A stretch of 64,000 nt of DNA from Halosegnis marinus. Its GTDB lineage: Archaea; Halobacteriota; Halobacteria; Halobacteriales; Haloarculaceae. Below the pieces are notes generated by a model. That model was given only the letters and a program-made list of their open reading frames with translations. It had not been told where the DNA came from and ran no database searches. Of the stretch, positions 16,429 to 25,391 are shown in pieces. Where the stretch lies: positions 1,488,001-1,552,000 of the forward strand of contig NZ_CP119802.1 in assembly GCF_029338355.1 (NCBI RefSeq). Direction: 5' to 3'. Position 1 is the first letter of the stretch. The number at the start of each line of letters is the position of its first letter. The translations under genes and the position numbers were made by a program.

Positions 16429-17583
16429 TCAGTCGCGGTCGGTCCCGAGCTCGGCGACGTCCTCGCCGGGCAGCGAGATGAGGTTCTCGCGGCCGATCCG
16501 GAGCTTGTTCACCCGGCCGGCCTCGTCCATCGCCGAGAGCAGCTGTGACACCTTCGCGTTCGACCAGCCCGTCTCCTCGACGATGGTGGCCTGCTTCATC
16601 CGGCCGCCGTTGCGTTCGAGGAGGTACTCGACGCGCTCCTCGTCGGAGAGCAGGTCGAAGTCCGGCTCGTCGTCGGCCACGGCACCCGTGGCGGCCGCGG
16701 CCGCCGTCCCGCCGTCGTCGTTCCCGCCGGTGGCCGCCGCGCCGGCGCCGCCGTCGGGGGTGTCGTCGTCGGTCGCCCCGCCGAACGGGTCGCCGTCGCG
16801 CCGGGCGAGCGCGTACCCCCCGAGCGCGAACGCCGCCAGGACGAGCAGGCCGCCGCCGACGAGTTCGAGCGGTCCCAGGCCGCCCTCGTTCGGGCCGTTC
16901 GGGGTCGGAGAGGGGGTGGCCGTCTCGGTCGGCGTCTCGCCGGTGTAGACGATGTCGCCGAGGTAGCCCGGCTCGAACGAACGGGGACCCTCCCAGCGGA
17001 GGACGCCGTCGCGCGGCGCGACCGGGGCCGTCTCGACGCTGTAGCCCGCCGGCGGCCGGACGACGAGCGTCTGTCGGCTCGTCAGGCCCGGGAGCCACGT
17101 CCCGTCGCTCGTGTTGAACGCGTCGCCGACGCGGAGTCGGGTCCCGCTCTCCTCGGTGAAGTTCGTCCACTCGAAGCTCATCGAGAGCCGCCCGACGGTG
17201 ACGTTGTCCGTCGTGTTCCGGTCGGCGGCGTAGCCGACGTCCTCTATCGACATCGCGCGGCCCGTCTCGTCGCTCGCCGCGGCGGCGGCGGACTCGAAGG
17301 CGGTCGCGTCGTACACCACGTCGGCGTTGCCCGCCTCGAAGTCGGCCGCGAGCCGGTCGAAGGCGCGCGAGTCGTTCCCGTCGCGCAGGACGAAGGCCGT
17401 GCTCACGGTCCATCGAGCGTCGCCGTCCGTCCGCAACTGGACGGTCAGCGTCGTGGACTCGGGGGCGAGCGTCCCGTTCGTCTCCTGTACCGTTCCCGCC
17501 GCTGTCGGCCCGACGGCGGCGAGCGGGGCGGCGACCGCGAGCAGGAGCAGACACAGGAGGGCGAGCCGCGGCCCATACCGCAT
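16429..17583 (-). CDS. Membrane-anchored winged-helix regulator with extracellular domain
   Basis: The 384-residue protein starts at 17583, where a clear signal sequence begins (MRYGPRLALLCLLLLAVAAP). An extracytoplasmic beta-rich domain spans about 31-215, with several N-glycosylation sequons (NTT, NFT, NTS). A Thr/Pro linker runs 215-235 and one membrane helix 239-260. A cytoplasmic acidic linker leads to a winged-helix domain at about 315-375 (SDEERVEYLLERNGGRMKQ, ETGWSNAKVSQLLSAMDEAG). This architecture matches haloarchaeal DUF7345/DUF7343-type proteins. It probably senses an external or membrane signal and binds DNA directly. It is divergent from a secreted protein gene. Confidence 0.85.
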   Translation of the reverse strand: MRYGPRLALLCLLLLAVAAPLAAVGPTAAGTVQETNGTLAPESTTLTVQLRTDGDARWTVSTAFVLRDGNDSRAFDRLAADFEAGNADVVYDATAFESAAAAASDETGRAMSIEDVGYAADRNTTDNVTVGRLSMSFEWTNFTEESGTRLRVGDAFNTSDGTWLPGLTSRQTLVVRPPAGYSVETAPVAPRDGVLRWEGPRSFEPGYLGDIVYTGETPTETATPSPTPNGPNEGGLGPLELVGGGLLVLAAFALGGYALARRDGDPFGGATDDDTPDGGAGAAATGGNDDGGTAAAAATGAVADDEPDFDLLSDEERVEYLLERNGGRMKQATIVEETGWSNAKVSQLLSAMDEAGRVNKLRIGRENLISLPGEDVAELGTDRD

Positions 17584-17747
17584 ACCCCCGGCTGGGCCTG
17601 CCTCCAGCAAAACGCTTTCCATCGGACGCGTCTCCGGGCCGCGTGAAACGTCTCGCGGCCGCTCGTGGGTTCGTTCGGTCCCGACTCCCCGCCCGAGCAC
17701 GGGGACGGAGGGGCGGATTTTTACCGGTGCCGGCCGCACGGGCCGGT

Positions 17748-19043
17748 ATGCTCGGTCCTCCCCGCCCCTCCGCGGACACCGCGGGCGAGGTCGGCGCCCT
17801 CCGGCTCGTCGCCCTCGCGCTCGCGCTGTGTGTCCTCCTGGCGTCCACGGCGGCCGCCCTCCCGCTCGCCGCCGCTCCGACGGACGCGGCCGACGCCGTC
17901 GCGCCGGTTCAGCCCGTCGAGCCGGCGGACAACACGACCGCCCGGCTCGTCCTCCCCGCGGGCGACGACCGGACGAGCGACTTCTACACCGCCCGGCTGG
18001 ACGTAGCCGGCTCCACCGCCGCCCAGACGGCGCGTATCCACGGCCGCTACGTCACCGTCGAGCTCCGCGAGGAGTTCGCCGCGGCCGAGACCGACGAGGA
18101 ACGCCGGCGCGTGGTCGAGACCACCGCGACGGAGATAGACGAGCGGCTGACGGAACTGGAGTCGCGACAGGAGACGGCGCTGTCGTCGTACGTCGCCGGC
18201 GACCTCTCGGCCGGCGGGCTGCTGCGCGAACTCGTCGCCGTTCACACGGCCGCGCGCGCGCTCGAAACGACGGTCAATCAGCTGTACACCTACGACCGGG
18301 CGGTCGGCACGCCGGTGCCGCCGACCGAGATAGCCCGGCTGAAGTCGCGTATCATCCCGCTGCAGGGGCCGGTCCGCGACCGCGTCGCCTCGGCGCTCCG
18401 CACCGAGGGCGAGTCCGCGCGGGTGTACGTCGTCGCCTCCGGGAACGGGCTGGTGCTCTCGACGGTCGCCGAGGGCGACTTCTCGACGCAGTACGTCCGC
18501 GAGGCGCTGTACCGCGACGGCTTCGACGACAGCTTCTCCGACCGGCCCATCACCCTCGATACGTTCCGCGACCGCATGGAGGAACTCTACCCGTGGGTGT
18601 TCGGCACCGACCCGCCGACCGACACCGTGCTGACGAGCGAGCCGTACTACCTCAACGCCGGGGTGTACGGAATCGCCATCAACCACCCGCAGGGGACGGT
18701 GAGCGACCGCGACCTCGTGGTGTACTACGACGCCAGCACCGACGAGGTGTTCTACGAGGTCCAGCGGCAGGACGTCTCGACGCTCCCGACGCGCGTGCTC
18801 GCTAACGCGACCGACGACGGGCTCCTGTTGACGCTCCGGGGGACCCACGCGGACGGCCCGCTCGCCGTCGAGGTGCGGAACGCGACCACCGGCGAGCGCG
18901 TGGACGCGACGGTGACGCTCAACGGCGACACGCTCGGGACGACCGGCGGCGACGGCCTCTGGACCGTCGCGCCGCGGGGAACCTTCGTCGTGACCGCGGA
19001 GACGGGCGACGGGAACGTCACCGCCAGCGTCACGAACGTTTAG
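17748..19043 (+). CDS. Secreted/membrane-associated haloarchaeal protein (431 aa), DUF7096-like
   Basis: The start MLGPPRPSADTAGEVG at 17748 is followed by a signal sequence (about 20-46). An extracytoplasmic region has NTT, NAT and NVT sequons, a helical/coiled segment (about 100-190, rich in E and R), a mixed domain with VYVVASGNGLVLSTV, and a C-terminal beta-sandwich of carboxypeptidase-regulatory type (ERVDATVTLNGDTLG...TVAPRGTFVVTAETG). I think it belongs to a haloarchaea-specific family (possibly DUF7096) of unknown role. A TATA-like ATTTTTACC at about 17716-17724 predicts a near-leaderless transcript. A pilin-like gene follows after 25 bases. Confidence 0.78.
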   Translation: MLGPPRPSADTAGEVGALRLVALALALCVLLASTAAALPLAAAPTDAADAVAPVQPVEPADNTTARLVLPAGDDRTSDFYTARLDVAGSTAAQTARIHGRYVTVELREEFAAAETDEERRRVVETTATEIDERLTELESRQETALSSYVAGDLSAGGLLRELVAVHTAARALETTVNQLYTYDRAVGTPVPPTEIARLKSRIIPLQGPVRDRVASALRTEGESARVYVVASGNGLVLSTVAEGDFSTQYVREALYRDGFDDSFSDRPITLDTFRDRMEELYPWVFGTDPPTDTVLTSEPYYLNAGVYGIAINHPQGTVSDRDLVVYYDASTDEVFYEVQRQDVSTLPTRVLANATDDGLLLTLRGTHADGPLAVEVRNATTGERVDATVTLNGDTLGTTGGDGLWTVAPRGTFVVTAETGDGNVTASVTNV

Positions 19044-19068
19044 ATACCGGCGCGCGGCCACCCCCCGC

Positions 19069-19542
19069 GTGTCCGCACGCAGAGAGCGCGCGTTCTCCCC
19101 CCTCGTCGGCCTCGTCTGTCTCGTCGCCGTCACCGTCGCCGCGAGCGCCGCGGTCGGCGCGGCCGCCCTCTCGGTCGCGCCGCCGGACCCCGCCCCGACG
19201 GCCGCGCTCTCCGTGACCGCGACAGACGACGGCCGCGTGACGCTGCTCCACCGCGGGGGCGCGCCGCTCGCGGTCGGGGACCTCCGTCTCGAACTCTCCG
19301 TGGACGGGGAGCCACTGACCTACCAGCCGCCGGTACCGTTCGTCGGCGCGGCGGGCTACCGGGGCGCGCCGGGCGGGCCGTTCAACGCCGCCGCCGAGGG
19401 GACGTGGACCGCGGGCGAGCGCGCGACCCTGCGCGTGGCGGGGACGAACGACCCGGCGCTCCGGGCTGGCGCTCGGCTCACGGTCGAGGTGTGGTCGGGA
19501 GGAATCCGCGCGGCGCGCGTCTCGACGACCGTTCAGGACTGA
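19069..19542 (+). CDS. Type IV pilin-like protein (GTG start)
   Basis: The 157-residue protein begins SARRERAFSPLVGLVCLVAV after a GTG start. A short basic leader before an A/FSPLVG hydrophobic helix is the class III prepilin signature of haloarchaeal pilins (usually RAVSPVIG). The rest is a beta-rich domain (LSVTATDDGRVTLLHRGGAPL...VGDLRLEL) like the archaeal pilin C-terminal domain DUF1628-type. It is 25 bases downstream of the secreted protein gene, so probably co-transcribed. The prepilin motif is divergent, so I call it pilin-like. Confidence 0.78.
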   Translation: MSARRERAFSPLVGLVCLVAVTVAASAAVGAAALSVAPPDPAPTAALSVTATDDGRVTLLHRGGAPLAVGDLRLELSVDGEPLTYQPPVPFVGAAGYRGAPGGPFNAAAEGTWTAGERATLRVAGTNDPALRAGARLTVEVWSGGIRAARVSTTVQD

Positions 19543-20195
19543 GCCGCGACCGGCTCGTCGTCGCTCGCCTCCTCCGTCGCGGGGACGGTCGCGACGGTCG
19601 TGATGGCGCGGGGCGTGCCGGGCTTGCGCTGCTGGATGTGGTGGTCGAACTCCTCGAAGCCGGCCTCCGTGAACATGCGGTCGCCCTCCGCCTCGTCGTA
19701 GAACAGCATGATTGCGTCCGCGAGCTTCTGGAACACGGCCGAGTCGGGGTAGTCCGGGCCGACGACGAGGACGGTGCCGCCGGGCTTCGTGACGCGGCGG
19801 AACTCCCGCAGCGCCGCGACCGGGTCGGGCCAGTACTCGATGGAGCCCGACGACCACAGCGCGTCGAACGCGTCGTCGCGGAACGGGAGCCGTTCGGCGT
19901 CGCCGCGGTAGAAGCGCACGTCGCCGTCGCGGCCGAACTTCGCGAACGCCTTCGACAGCTGGCCGTCGGACTGGTCCAGCCCGTGGACGTCGTCGGTGTG
20001 TTGGAGGATGCCCTCCGTGGCGAAGCCGGTGCCACAGCCCACGTCGAGCACGCGGTCGCCCGGCCCGACGTCGAACCACTCCAGCGCCTCGTCGCGCATC
20101 TCCTCGTTCCAGATGAACGGGTTCACCGTGTCGTAGAGGTTCGAGAAGTACTTGTAGAACAGCCGCGCGCGCGCCTTGTTCTCCAGGATGCCCAT
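19533..20195 (-). CDS. Class I SAM-dependent methyltransferase, probably quinone C-methyltransferase
   Basis: The 220-residue protein has motif I LDVGCGTG (50-57), an acidic residue after VHGLDQS, and an N-terminal KARARLFYKYFSNLYDTVNPF that resembles the MPBQ/MSBQ or demethylmenaquinone methyltransferase group. In Haloferax a gene called menG sits next to the ATP synthase operon, which fits this location, so a role in menaquinone synthesis is likely but not proven. It is divergent from atpH. Its 3' end overlaps the converging pilin-like gene by ten bases. Confidence 0.83.
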   Translation of the reverse strand: MGILENKARARLFYKYFSNLYDTVNPFIWNEEMRDEALEWFDVGPGDRVLDVGCGTGFATEGILQHTDDVHGLDQSDGQLSKAFAKFGRDGDVRFYRGDAERLPFRDDAFDALWSSGSIEYWPDPVAALREFRRVTKPGGTVLVVGPDYPDSAVFQKLADAIMLFYDEAEGDRMFTEAGFEEFDHHIQQRKPGTPRAITTVATVPATEEASDDEPVAAQS

Positions 20196-20264
20196 CGGCG
20201 CCGTCTTGGGTCCGGACGGTCATAGTTTCACGGATTCGGGGGGTGCTCCGCCGGTTCGCCGTCC

Positions 20265-20340
20265 GTGCGGCTCGCGTCGCTCGCCGCACCTCGTTCGCGG
20301 CGATGCCGCTCACGGCTCCGCGGGCCTCGCGTCGCTCGCC
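20265..20340. repeat. Hairpin and 15-base direct repeat in the atp upstream region
   Basis: GTGCGGC (20265-20271) and GCCGCAC (20283-20289) form a 7-base stem with an 11-base loop. The loop and right flank sequence CTCGCGTCGCTCGCC (20271-20285) recurs exactly at 20326-20340. Both lie between the divergent methyltransferase and atp promoters. Confidence 0.6.
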
Positions 20341-20358
20341 CCGCGCTTTTCGCAACTA

Positions 20359-20368
20359 CCATATATGC
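20359..20368 (+). promoter_or_regulatory. TATA box of the ATP synthase operon
   Basis: The CCATATATGC element is centred about 34 bases before the atpH ATG at 20397. Transcription should begin near 20389, giving a leader of under ten bases. Confidence 0.65.
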
Positions 20369-20396
20369 TGTCGTCCAATCCCCGCGTGATACGAAT

Positions 20397-20729
20397 ATGG
20401 CGAGGCCAGAGGTTCTAGACCGGATCAAGGAGGCCGAGCAGGAGGCCGACGAGATCATCGCCGAGGCGGAGGAGGAGCGCGACGACCGCATCACCGAGGC
20501 CCGCCGCGAGGCCGAGGAGATACGCGAGAACGCCCGCGAGGAGGCGAGCGAGCTGAAGGAGGACCGGCTCGCCGACGCCCGCGAGGAGATATCCGCCGAG
20601 GTCGAGGAACTGCTCGCGGAGGGCGAGGCGGAGCGCGAGAAGCTCCACAACCGCGCCGAGGACCGCGAGGAGGAGGTGGTCGAGGACGTGCTCGACCTGT
20701 TCACGGAGGCGGTGCATGCTCAGACCTGA
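20397..20729 (+). CDS. atpH: A-type ATP synthase subunit H (peripheral stalk)
   Basis: The 110-residue protein MARPEVLDRIKEAEQEADE is an almost unbroken charged coiled coil, as expected for the stalk subunit that pairs with subunit E. The upstream in-frame extension is intergenic sequence containing the TATA box, which fixes the start at 20397. It is the first gene of the atp operon. Its end overlaps the start of atpI by 14 bases. Confidence 0.93.
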   Translation: MARPEVLDRIKEAEQEADEIIAEAEEERDDRITEARREAEEIRENAREEASELKEDRLADAREEISAEVEELLAEGEAEREKLHNRAEDREEEVVEDVLDLFTEAVHAQT

Positions 20730-22998
20730 ACGGATGAGCCGGGTCTCGGTGACGGGATCCAAGGGCGTCATGGACGACGTCGTCGAGGCCGTCCACGACC
20801 TCCGTCTGTTCGACATGACCGACTACGACGGGGAATGGGAGGGCTTCGAGCCCGGCGCGCCCGAGGAGGGCGCCGACGCCGCCTCCGAGAAGCTCGTCAC
20901 CGTCCGCTCGCTGGAGAGCATCCTCGACGTCGACGCCGACGAGTACGACGGGCCGACCCGCGTGCTCGACGACGAGGAGCTGGCCGCGGAGCTGGCCGAC
21001 GTCCGCGAGCGGGTCAACGCGCTGGACGACCGGCGCGACGAGCTGAGGGACGACCTGCGCGCCGTCGAGGAGGACCTCGACGCCGTCGAGCCGTTCGTCG
21101 AGCTCGGTATCGACCTCGACCTCCTGCAGGGCTACGAGTCGCTCGCCGTCGAAGTCGGCGAGGGCGACCGCGACGCCGTCCGGCGCGCGCTCGTCGACAC
21201 CGACGGCGTCGAGCGTCACCAGATATTCGGCGAGGAGGGGACGCTCGCCGTCTTCGCCTACCCGGGCGACGCGGCGCTGGAGGACGCGCTCGTCGGCGCG
21301 GACTTCACGAGCGTCGAGATACCGGAGGCGGACGCCGACCCCGAGGGGTACGTCGAGGAGCTCCGCGCCCGCAAGCGCGACCTCGAATCCGACCTGGAGG
21401 ACGTCGAGGATGACCTCGCCGACCTGCGCGAGGAGGTCGGCGGCTTCCTGCTCGCGGCCGAAGAACAGCTCTCGGTCGAGGTGCAGAAGCGCGAGGCGCC
21501 GCTCTCCTTCGCGACGACGGAGAACGCCTTCGTCGCCGAGGGGTGGCTCCCGACCGACCGCTTCGTGGACCTCGCCGAGGGGCTCCAGGACGAGGTCGGC
21601 GACCACGTCGCGGTCGAGGAACTCGAACGCGCCGACTACGACGAACACGGCTTCGCGACCGGCCCGGCCGACGACGCCGCACACGGCGGCGCCGGTGGGG
21701 ACGCGGTCGCCGCCGACGGCGGCGACGAGGAGGTCGCGACGGACGGCGGACACGCGACCGCCGAGACGGCGATGAGCGGCGGCACGCCGCCCGTCGTCCA
21801 GAGCAACGGCGGCATCGTCGGCCCGTTCGAGGCGCTCGTGAACGTCCTGAACAAGCCGAAGTACTCGGAGCTCGACCCGACGGTGGTCCTGTTCCTCACC
21901 TTCCCGGTGTTCTTCGGCTTCATGATCGGCGACCTCGGCTACGGGCTGTTGTACATGGGGATCGGCTACGCGCTGATGCGCCGGTTCGACTCCGACATGG
22001 TCCGGTCGCTGGGCGGCGTCGCGGTGCTGGCCGGCCTGTTCACGGCGATATTCGGCGTGTTGTACGGGGAGTTCTTCGGGCTCCACCAGCTCGGCTACCT
22101 GCTCTACCCGAGCGGGAGCGCGCCGATACACAAGGGGCTCCAGCCGTACTACCTGGTGTACGCGCAGGCGTGGCTGCTCCTGTCGCTCGTGGTCGGGGTC
22201 GTCCACCTCGTGGTGGGTCGCGTCTTCGACTTCGTCAACAACCTCTCGCACGGCGTCCGCGAGGCGTTCATGGAGAGCGGCTCGTGGATCGTGTTCACGG
22301 TCAGCCTGTGGGTGTGGGTGCTCTCGGAGACCGCGCTGAGCGCCAAGCCGGCGTTCATGTACAGCGTCTTCGCGCGGGCCGGGCAGACGAACCCGGTGAC
22401 CGGCGAGACCATCACCTCGGAGGCCATCGCCATCCCGCTCGGCTTCAGCGGCTTCGAGACCATCGACCTGTTCGCCCTCCCGGTGGGCGGCATCGTCATC
22501 GACCTCGTGTTGGTCGTCGTGGCCATCGGCCTCGCGCTCGTCGTCGCCGCGGAGGGCGGCATCGGCCTGGTCGAGTCCATCACGCAGGGCTTCGGCCACG
22601 TCGTCTCCTACACCCGTATCGCCGCGGTGCTGCTGGCGAAGGCCGGCATGGCGCTCGCGGTCAACCTGCTCGTCTTCGGGGCGTACTTCCACGACGGGGA
22701 GTACCACCTGATCTTCTTCGCAAGCGGCGAGGAACTCGCCGCCGCGCGGGCCGCGGAGGAGGTCATCTTCTCCGGGCTGTTGAACGCGGAGGGCGCCGTC
22801 GGGCTGGTGCTCGGCGGGCTCGCCGGCATCCTCGTGTTGGTGCTCGGTCACCTGCTCGTGTTGGTGCTCGGCGTCACCTCGGCCGGTCTGCAGGCGGTGC
22901 GTCTGGAGTACGTGGAGTTCTTCGGGAAGTTCTACGAGGGCGGCGGCCGCGACTACGAGCCGTTCGGCTACGAGCGGCGCTTCACGGCCGACGAGTAA
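20716..22998 (+). CDS. atpI: A-type ATP synthase subunit I (membrane stator)
   Basis: The 760-residue protein has a long cytoplasmic N-terminal half (about 1-380) with alpha/beta and coiled-coil segments. The C-terminal half has about seven or eight membrane helices, including GDLGYGLLYMGIGYALM and the helix with SYTRIAAVLLAKAGMAL, which holds the conserved arginine of the half-channels. A low-complexity Gly/Asp/Ala linker sits at about 315-355, longer than in many homologues. It carries protons past the c ring. Confidence 0.95.
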   Translation: MLRPERMSRVSVTGSKGVMDDVVEAVHDLRLFDMTDYDGEWEGFEPGAPEEGADAASEKLVTVRSLESILDVDADEYDGPTRVLDDEELAAELADVRERVNALDDRRDELRDDLRAVEEDLDAVEPFVELGIDLDLLQGYESLAVEVGEGDRDAVRRALVDTDGVERHQIFGEEGTLAVFAYPGDAALEDALVGADFTSVEIPEADADPEGYVEELRARKRDLESDLEDVEDDLADLREEVGGFLLAAEEQLSVEVQKREAPLSFATTENAFVAEGWLPTDRFVDLAEGLQDEVGDHVAVEELERADYDEHGFATGPADDAAHGGAGGDAVAADGGDEEVATDGGHATAETAMSGGTPPVVQSNGGIVGPFEALVNVLNKPKYSELDPTVVLFLTFPVFFGFMIGDLGYGLLYMGIGYALMRRFDSDMVRSLGGVAVLAGLFTAIFGVLYGEFFGLHQLGYLLYPSGSAPIHKGLQPYYLVYAQAWLLLSLVVGVVHLVVGRVFDFVNNLSHGVREAFMESGSWIVFTVSLWVWVLSETALSAKPAFMYSVFARAGQTNPVTGETITSEAIAIPLGFSGFETIDLFALPVGGIVIDLVLVVVAIGLALVVAAEGGIGLVESITQGFGHVVSYTRIAAVLLAKAGMALAVNLLVFGAYFHDGEYHLIFFASGEELAAARAAEEVIFSGLLNAEGAVGLVLGGLAGILVLVLGHLLVLVLGVTSAGLQAVRLEYVEFFGKFYEGGGRDYEPFGYERRFTADE

Positions 22999-23087
22999 CC
23001 TCTCCGCCCCGAAACCTCCGGTTCTCTCGCCTTTAGTCGCGACGCTCGGTAGACGGCCGCATGAGCCTCTCGTGAACGCGTTTGGGA

Positions 23088-23097
23088 AGTTTTATGG
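23088..23097 (+). promoter_or_regulatory. Possible internal promoter before atpK
   Basis: The AGTTTTATGG sequence lies about 41 bases before the atpK ATG, in a 136-base gap that is the only large gap within the early operon. It could give extra transcript of the c-ring subunit gene. Confidence 0.4.
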
Positions 23098-23134
23098 GTT
23101 GCCTACGCCGAGTTTGGCCCGTTCGGAAACAACA

Positions 23135-23401
23135 ATGTTCGACACCGCCACTACGATGTTCAACAGTATCGCACCTGTCCTGCAGAGCTCGGGTCCCGCA
23201 ATCACCTCCACCGGGATGGCCGCGCTCGCCGTCGGTCTCGCGGCGCTCGGTTCGGGCTATGCGGAGCGCGGCATCGGTGCGGCCGCGGTCGGCGCGATGG
23301 CCGAGGACGAGAGCCTGTTCGGTCGGGGGCTCATCCTGACCGTGCTTCCGGAGACGCTCGTCATCCTCGCGCTCGTCGTCGTCTTCCTGACGCTGGGCTG
23401 A
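23135..23401 (+). CDS. atpK: A-type ATP synthase subunit K (c-ring proteolipid)
   Basis: The 88-residue protein has two membrane helices: SSGPAITSTGMAALAVGLAALG (split near residue 20-41) and LILTVLPETLVILALVVVF, with the ion-carrying glutamate E73 in PETLV. The ATG at 23135 was chosen because the in-frame ATG at 23072 lies upstream of a TATA-like element. An ATG at 23156 is an alternative. Many copies per complex are needed, which fits the separate leader region. Confidence 0.93.
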   Translation: MFDTATTMFNSIAPVLQSSGPAITSTGMAALAVGLAALGSGYAERGIGAAAVGAMAEDESLFGRGLILTVLPETLVILALVVVFLTLG

Positions 23402-23424
23402 AAGCCACCTCCCTTTTCCAACTA

Positions 23425-24009
23425 ATGAGCCTTGATACGGTCGTAGAGGACATCCGGGACGATGCCCGCGCGCGTGCGGAGGAGATGCGTGCGGACGGCG
23501 AGAGCCGCGCGGAGGAGATCGTCTCGGAGGCGGAGGCCGACGCCGAGGAGATCGTCGCCGACGCCGAGCGGGAAGTAGCACAGGAGATAGAACAGGAGCG
23601 CGAACAGCGGCTCTCCTCGGCGAAGCTGGAGGCGAAGCAGGCGCGCCTCGAAGCCCGCCGTGAGGCGCTGCAGGACGTCCACGAGCGTGTCGAGGCGGCC
23701 GTCGCCGACATCGACGGCGAGGAGCGCGAGGAGCTGACGCGGTCGCTGCTCGACGCCGCGGCCGCGGAGTTCGCCGATGCCGACAGCGTGCTCGTCTACG
23801 GGCGCGCCGCCGACGAGGAACTGCTCGGCGACGTGCTCGGCGACTACGACGGCTTCGAGTACGCCGGCGAGTACGACTGTCTCGGCGGCGTCGTCGTCGA
23901 GGCCGAGGGCTCGCGCGTTCGCGTGAACAACACCTTCGACTCCGTGCTCGAAGAGGTCTGGGAGGAGAACCTCCGGGACATCTCCGAGCGGCTCTTCGAG
24001 GAACGATGA
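23425..24009 (+). CDS. atpE: A-type ATP synthase subunit E (peripheral stalk)
   Basis: The 194-residue protein has an N-terminal coiled coil (1-110, rich in E, A and R) and a globular C-terminal domain (FEYAGEYDCLGGVVVEAEG...RVNNTFDSVLEE) that is the typical E-subunit head. It pairs with AtpH to hold the A3B3 hexamer. Its stop overlaps the atpC start by four bases. Confidence 0.94.
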   Translation: MSLDTVVEDIRDDARARAEEMRADGESRAEEIVSEAEADAEEIVADAEREVAQEIEQEREQRLSSAKLEAKQARLEARREALQDVHERVEAAVADIDGEEREELTRSLLDAAAAEFADADSVLVYGRAADEELLGDVLGDYDGFEYAGEYDCLGGVVVEAEGSRVRVNNTFDSVLEEVWEENLRDISERLFEER

Positions 24010-25064
24010 GGGTCGAACCGGACGGAGCCACGAACTACGAGTACGTCACCGCGAGGGTGCGCGCCCGTCGGGCGAAGCTGTTCGACGAGGACGACTACCG
24101 CAAGCTGGTGCGGATGGGTCCCGGCGAGATCGCGCGGTTCATGGAGGAGACGGAGTACGAGACCGAGATGAACGAGCTCGGCGCTCGCTTCTCCGGGGTC
24201 GACCTCATCGAGTACGCCCTGAACCGGAACCTCGCCAAACACTTCGACGACCTGTTGGAGTGGGCCGACGGGAAGCTGTACGACTACGTCGTCCGGTACC
24301 TGCGGAAGTTCGACGCGTGGAACGTGAAGACGACGCTCCGGGGGCTCTACTCCGGGGCCTCCACGGCGGAGATCGAGGACGACCTCATCGGCGCCGGGGA
24401 GTTCTCCGACGCGTTCCTCTCGCGGCTCGTCAACGCCTCGTCCATCGAGGCGGTCGTCGAGCAGCTCGACGGAACGATATTCGGCGACGCGGCGGCCGAC
24501 GCCTACGAGCTGTACGAGGAGATGGGCGTGCTGGTGCCGCTGGAGAACGCCGTGGACCGCGCCTACTACGCGGAGCTGATGGGGAACCTCCCGAACGAGC
24601 CGAACCACGCCGAGGAGCTGTACATCCAGTTCCTGCGCGCGGAGATCGACTTCCGGAACCTCCGGAACGCGCTGCGCATCTCGCGGTCGGGCGCGGACAT
24701 CGACCCCGCCGAGTTCTACATCGACGGCGGTCGGCTGTTCGCCGCGACGGAGCTGCGCCAGCTCGCCGCGAACCCGGACGAACTGGTCGCCCGGGTCCGC
24801 GAGTCGACGTACGGCGACGAACTGGACGCGGCGCTGGACGGACTCGCGGACGCCGAGGACCTCATCGGGTTCGAGCACGCGCTCGACGCGGCGCTGTTGG
24901 AGTACTCCGACACGCTGTCGAACCGCTACCCGCTGTCGGTGTGTCCGGTGCTCGCCTACGTGCTCGCGAAGGAGCGCGAGGTGGACAACATCCGGGCCAT
25001 CGCCCGCGGGCGCGAGGCCGGCCTCGACGCCGAGGAGATAGAGGCGGAGCTGGTGGTACAATGA
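24006..25064 (+). CDS. atpC: A-type ATP synthase subunit C (central stalk socket)
   Basis: The 352-residue helical protein begins MRVEPDGATNYEYVTARVRARRAKLF, a characteristic start for archaeal AtpC. It links the D/F shaft to the membrane c ring. It overlaps both neighbours by ATGA four-base junctions (24006-24009, 25061-25064), indicating tight coupling. Confidence 0.94.
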   Translation: MRVEPDGATNYEYVTARVRARRAKLFDEDDYRKLVRMGPGEIARFMEETEYETEMNELGARFSGVDLIEYALNRNLAKHFDDLLEWADGKLYDYVVRYLRKFDAWNVKTTLRGLYSGASTAEIEDDLIGAGEFSDAFLSRLVNASSIEAVVEQLDGTIFGDAAADAYELYEEMGVLVPLENAVDRAYYAELMGNLPNEPNHAEELYIQFLRAEIDFRNLRNALRISRSGADIDPAEFYIDGGRLFAATELRQLAANPDELVARVRESTYGDELDAALDGLADAEDLIGFEHALDAALLEYSDTLSNRYPLSVCPVLAYVLAKEREVDNIRAIARGREAGLDAEEIEAELVVQ

Positions 25065-25390
25065 GCCAGGAGATCGGAGTCGTCGGGAGCCCGGACTTCA
25101 CGACCGGCTTCCGGCTGGCCGGCGTTCGCCGCTTCGCGAACGTGGCCGAAGACGAGAAGGCCGAGCGCCTCGACGACGCCGTCGAGGAGATGCTCGCGGA
25201 CGAGGGCGTCGGCATCGTCGTGATGCACGACGACGACCTCGACCACCTCTCGCGGACCGTCCGCCGGGAGGTCGAGACGAGCGTCGAACCGGTGCTCGTG
25301 ACGCTGGGCGGCGGTGCCGCCGCGGGCGGCCTCCGCGAGCAGATCAAGCGCGCCATCGGTATCGACCTGATGGACGACGAGGACGAATAA
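25061..25390 (+). CDS. atpF: A-type ATP synthase subunit F
   Basis: The 109-residue protein [21 protein letters not shown] has the Rossmann-like F-subunit fold with the GxxxxxxGFRLAGV motif. It binds subunit D in the rotating shaft. The start at 25061 is fixed by the ATGA overlap with atpC. Confidence 0.94.
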   Translation: MSQEIGVVGSPDFTTGFRLAGVRRFANVAEDEKAERLDDAVEEMLADEGVGIVVMHDDDLDHLSRTVRREVETSVEPVLVTLGGGAAAGGLREQIKRAIGIDLMDDEDE

Positions 25391-25391
25391 C

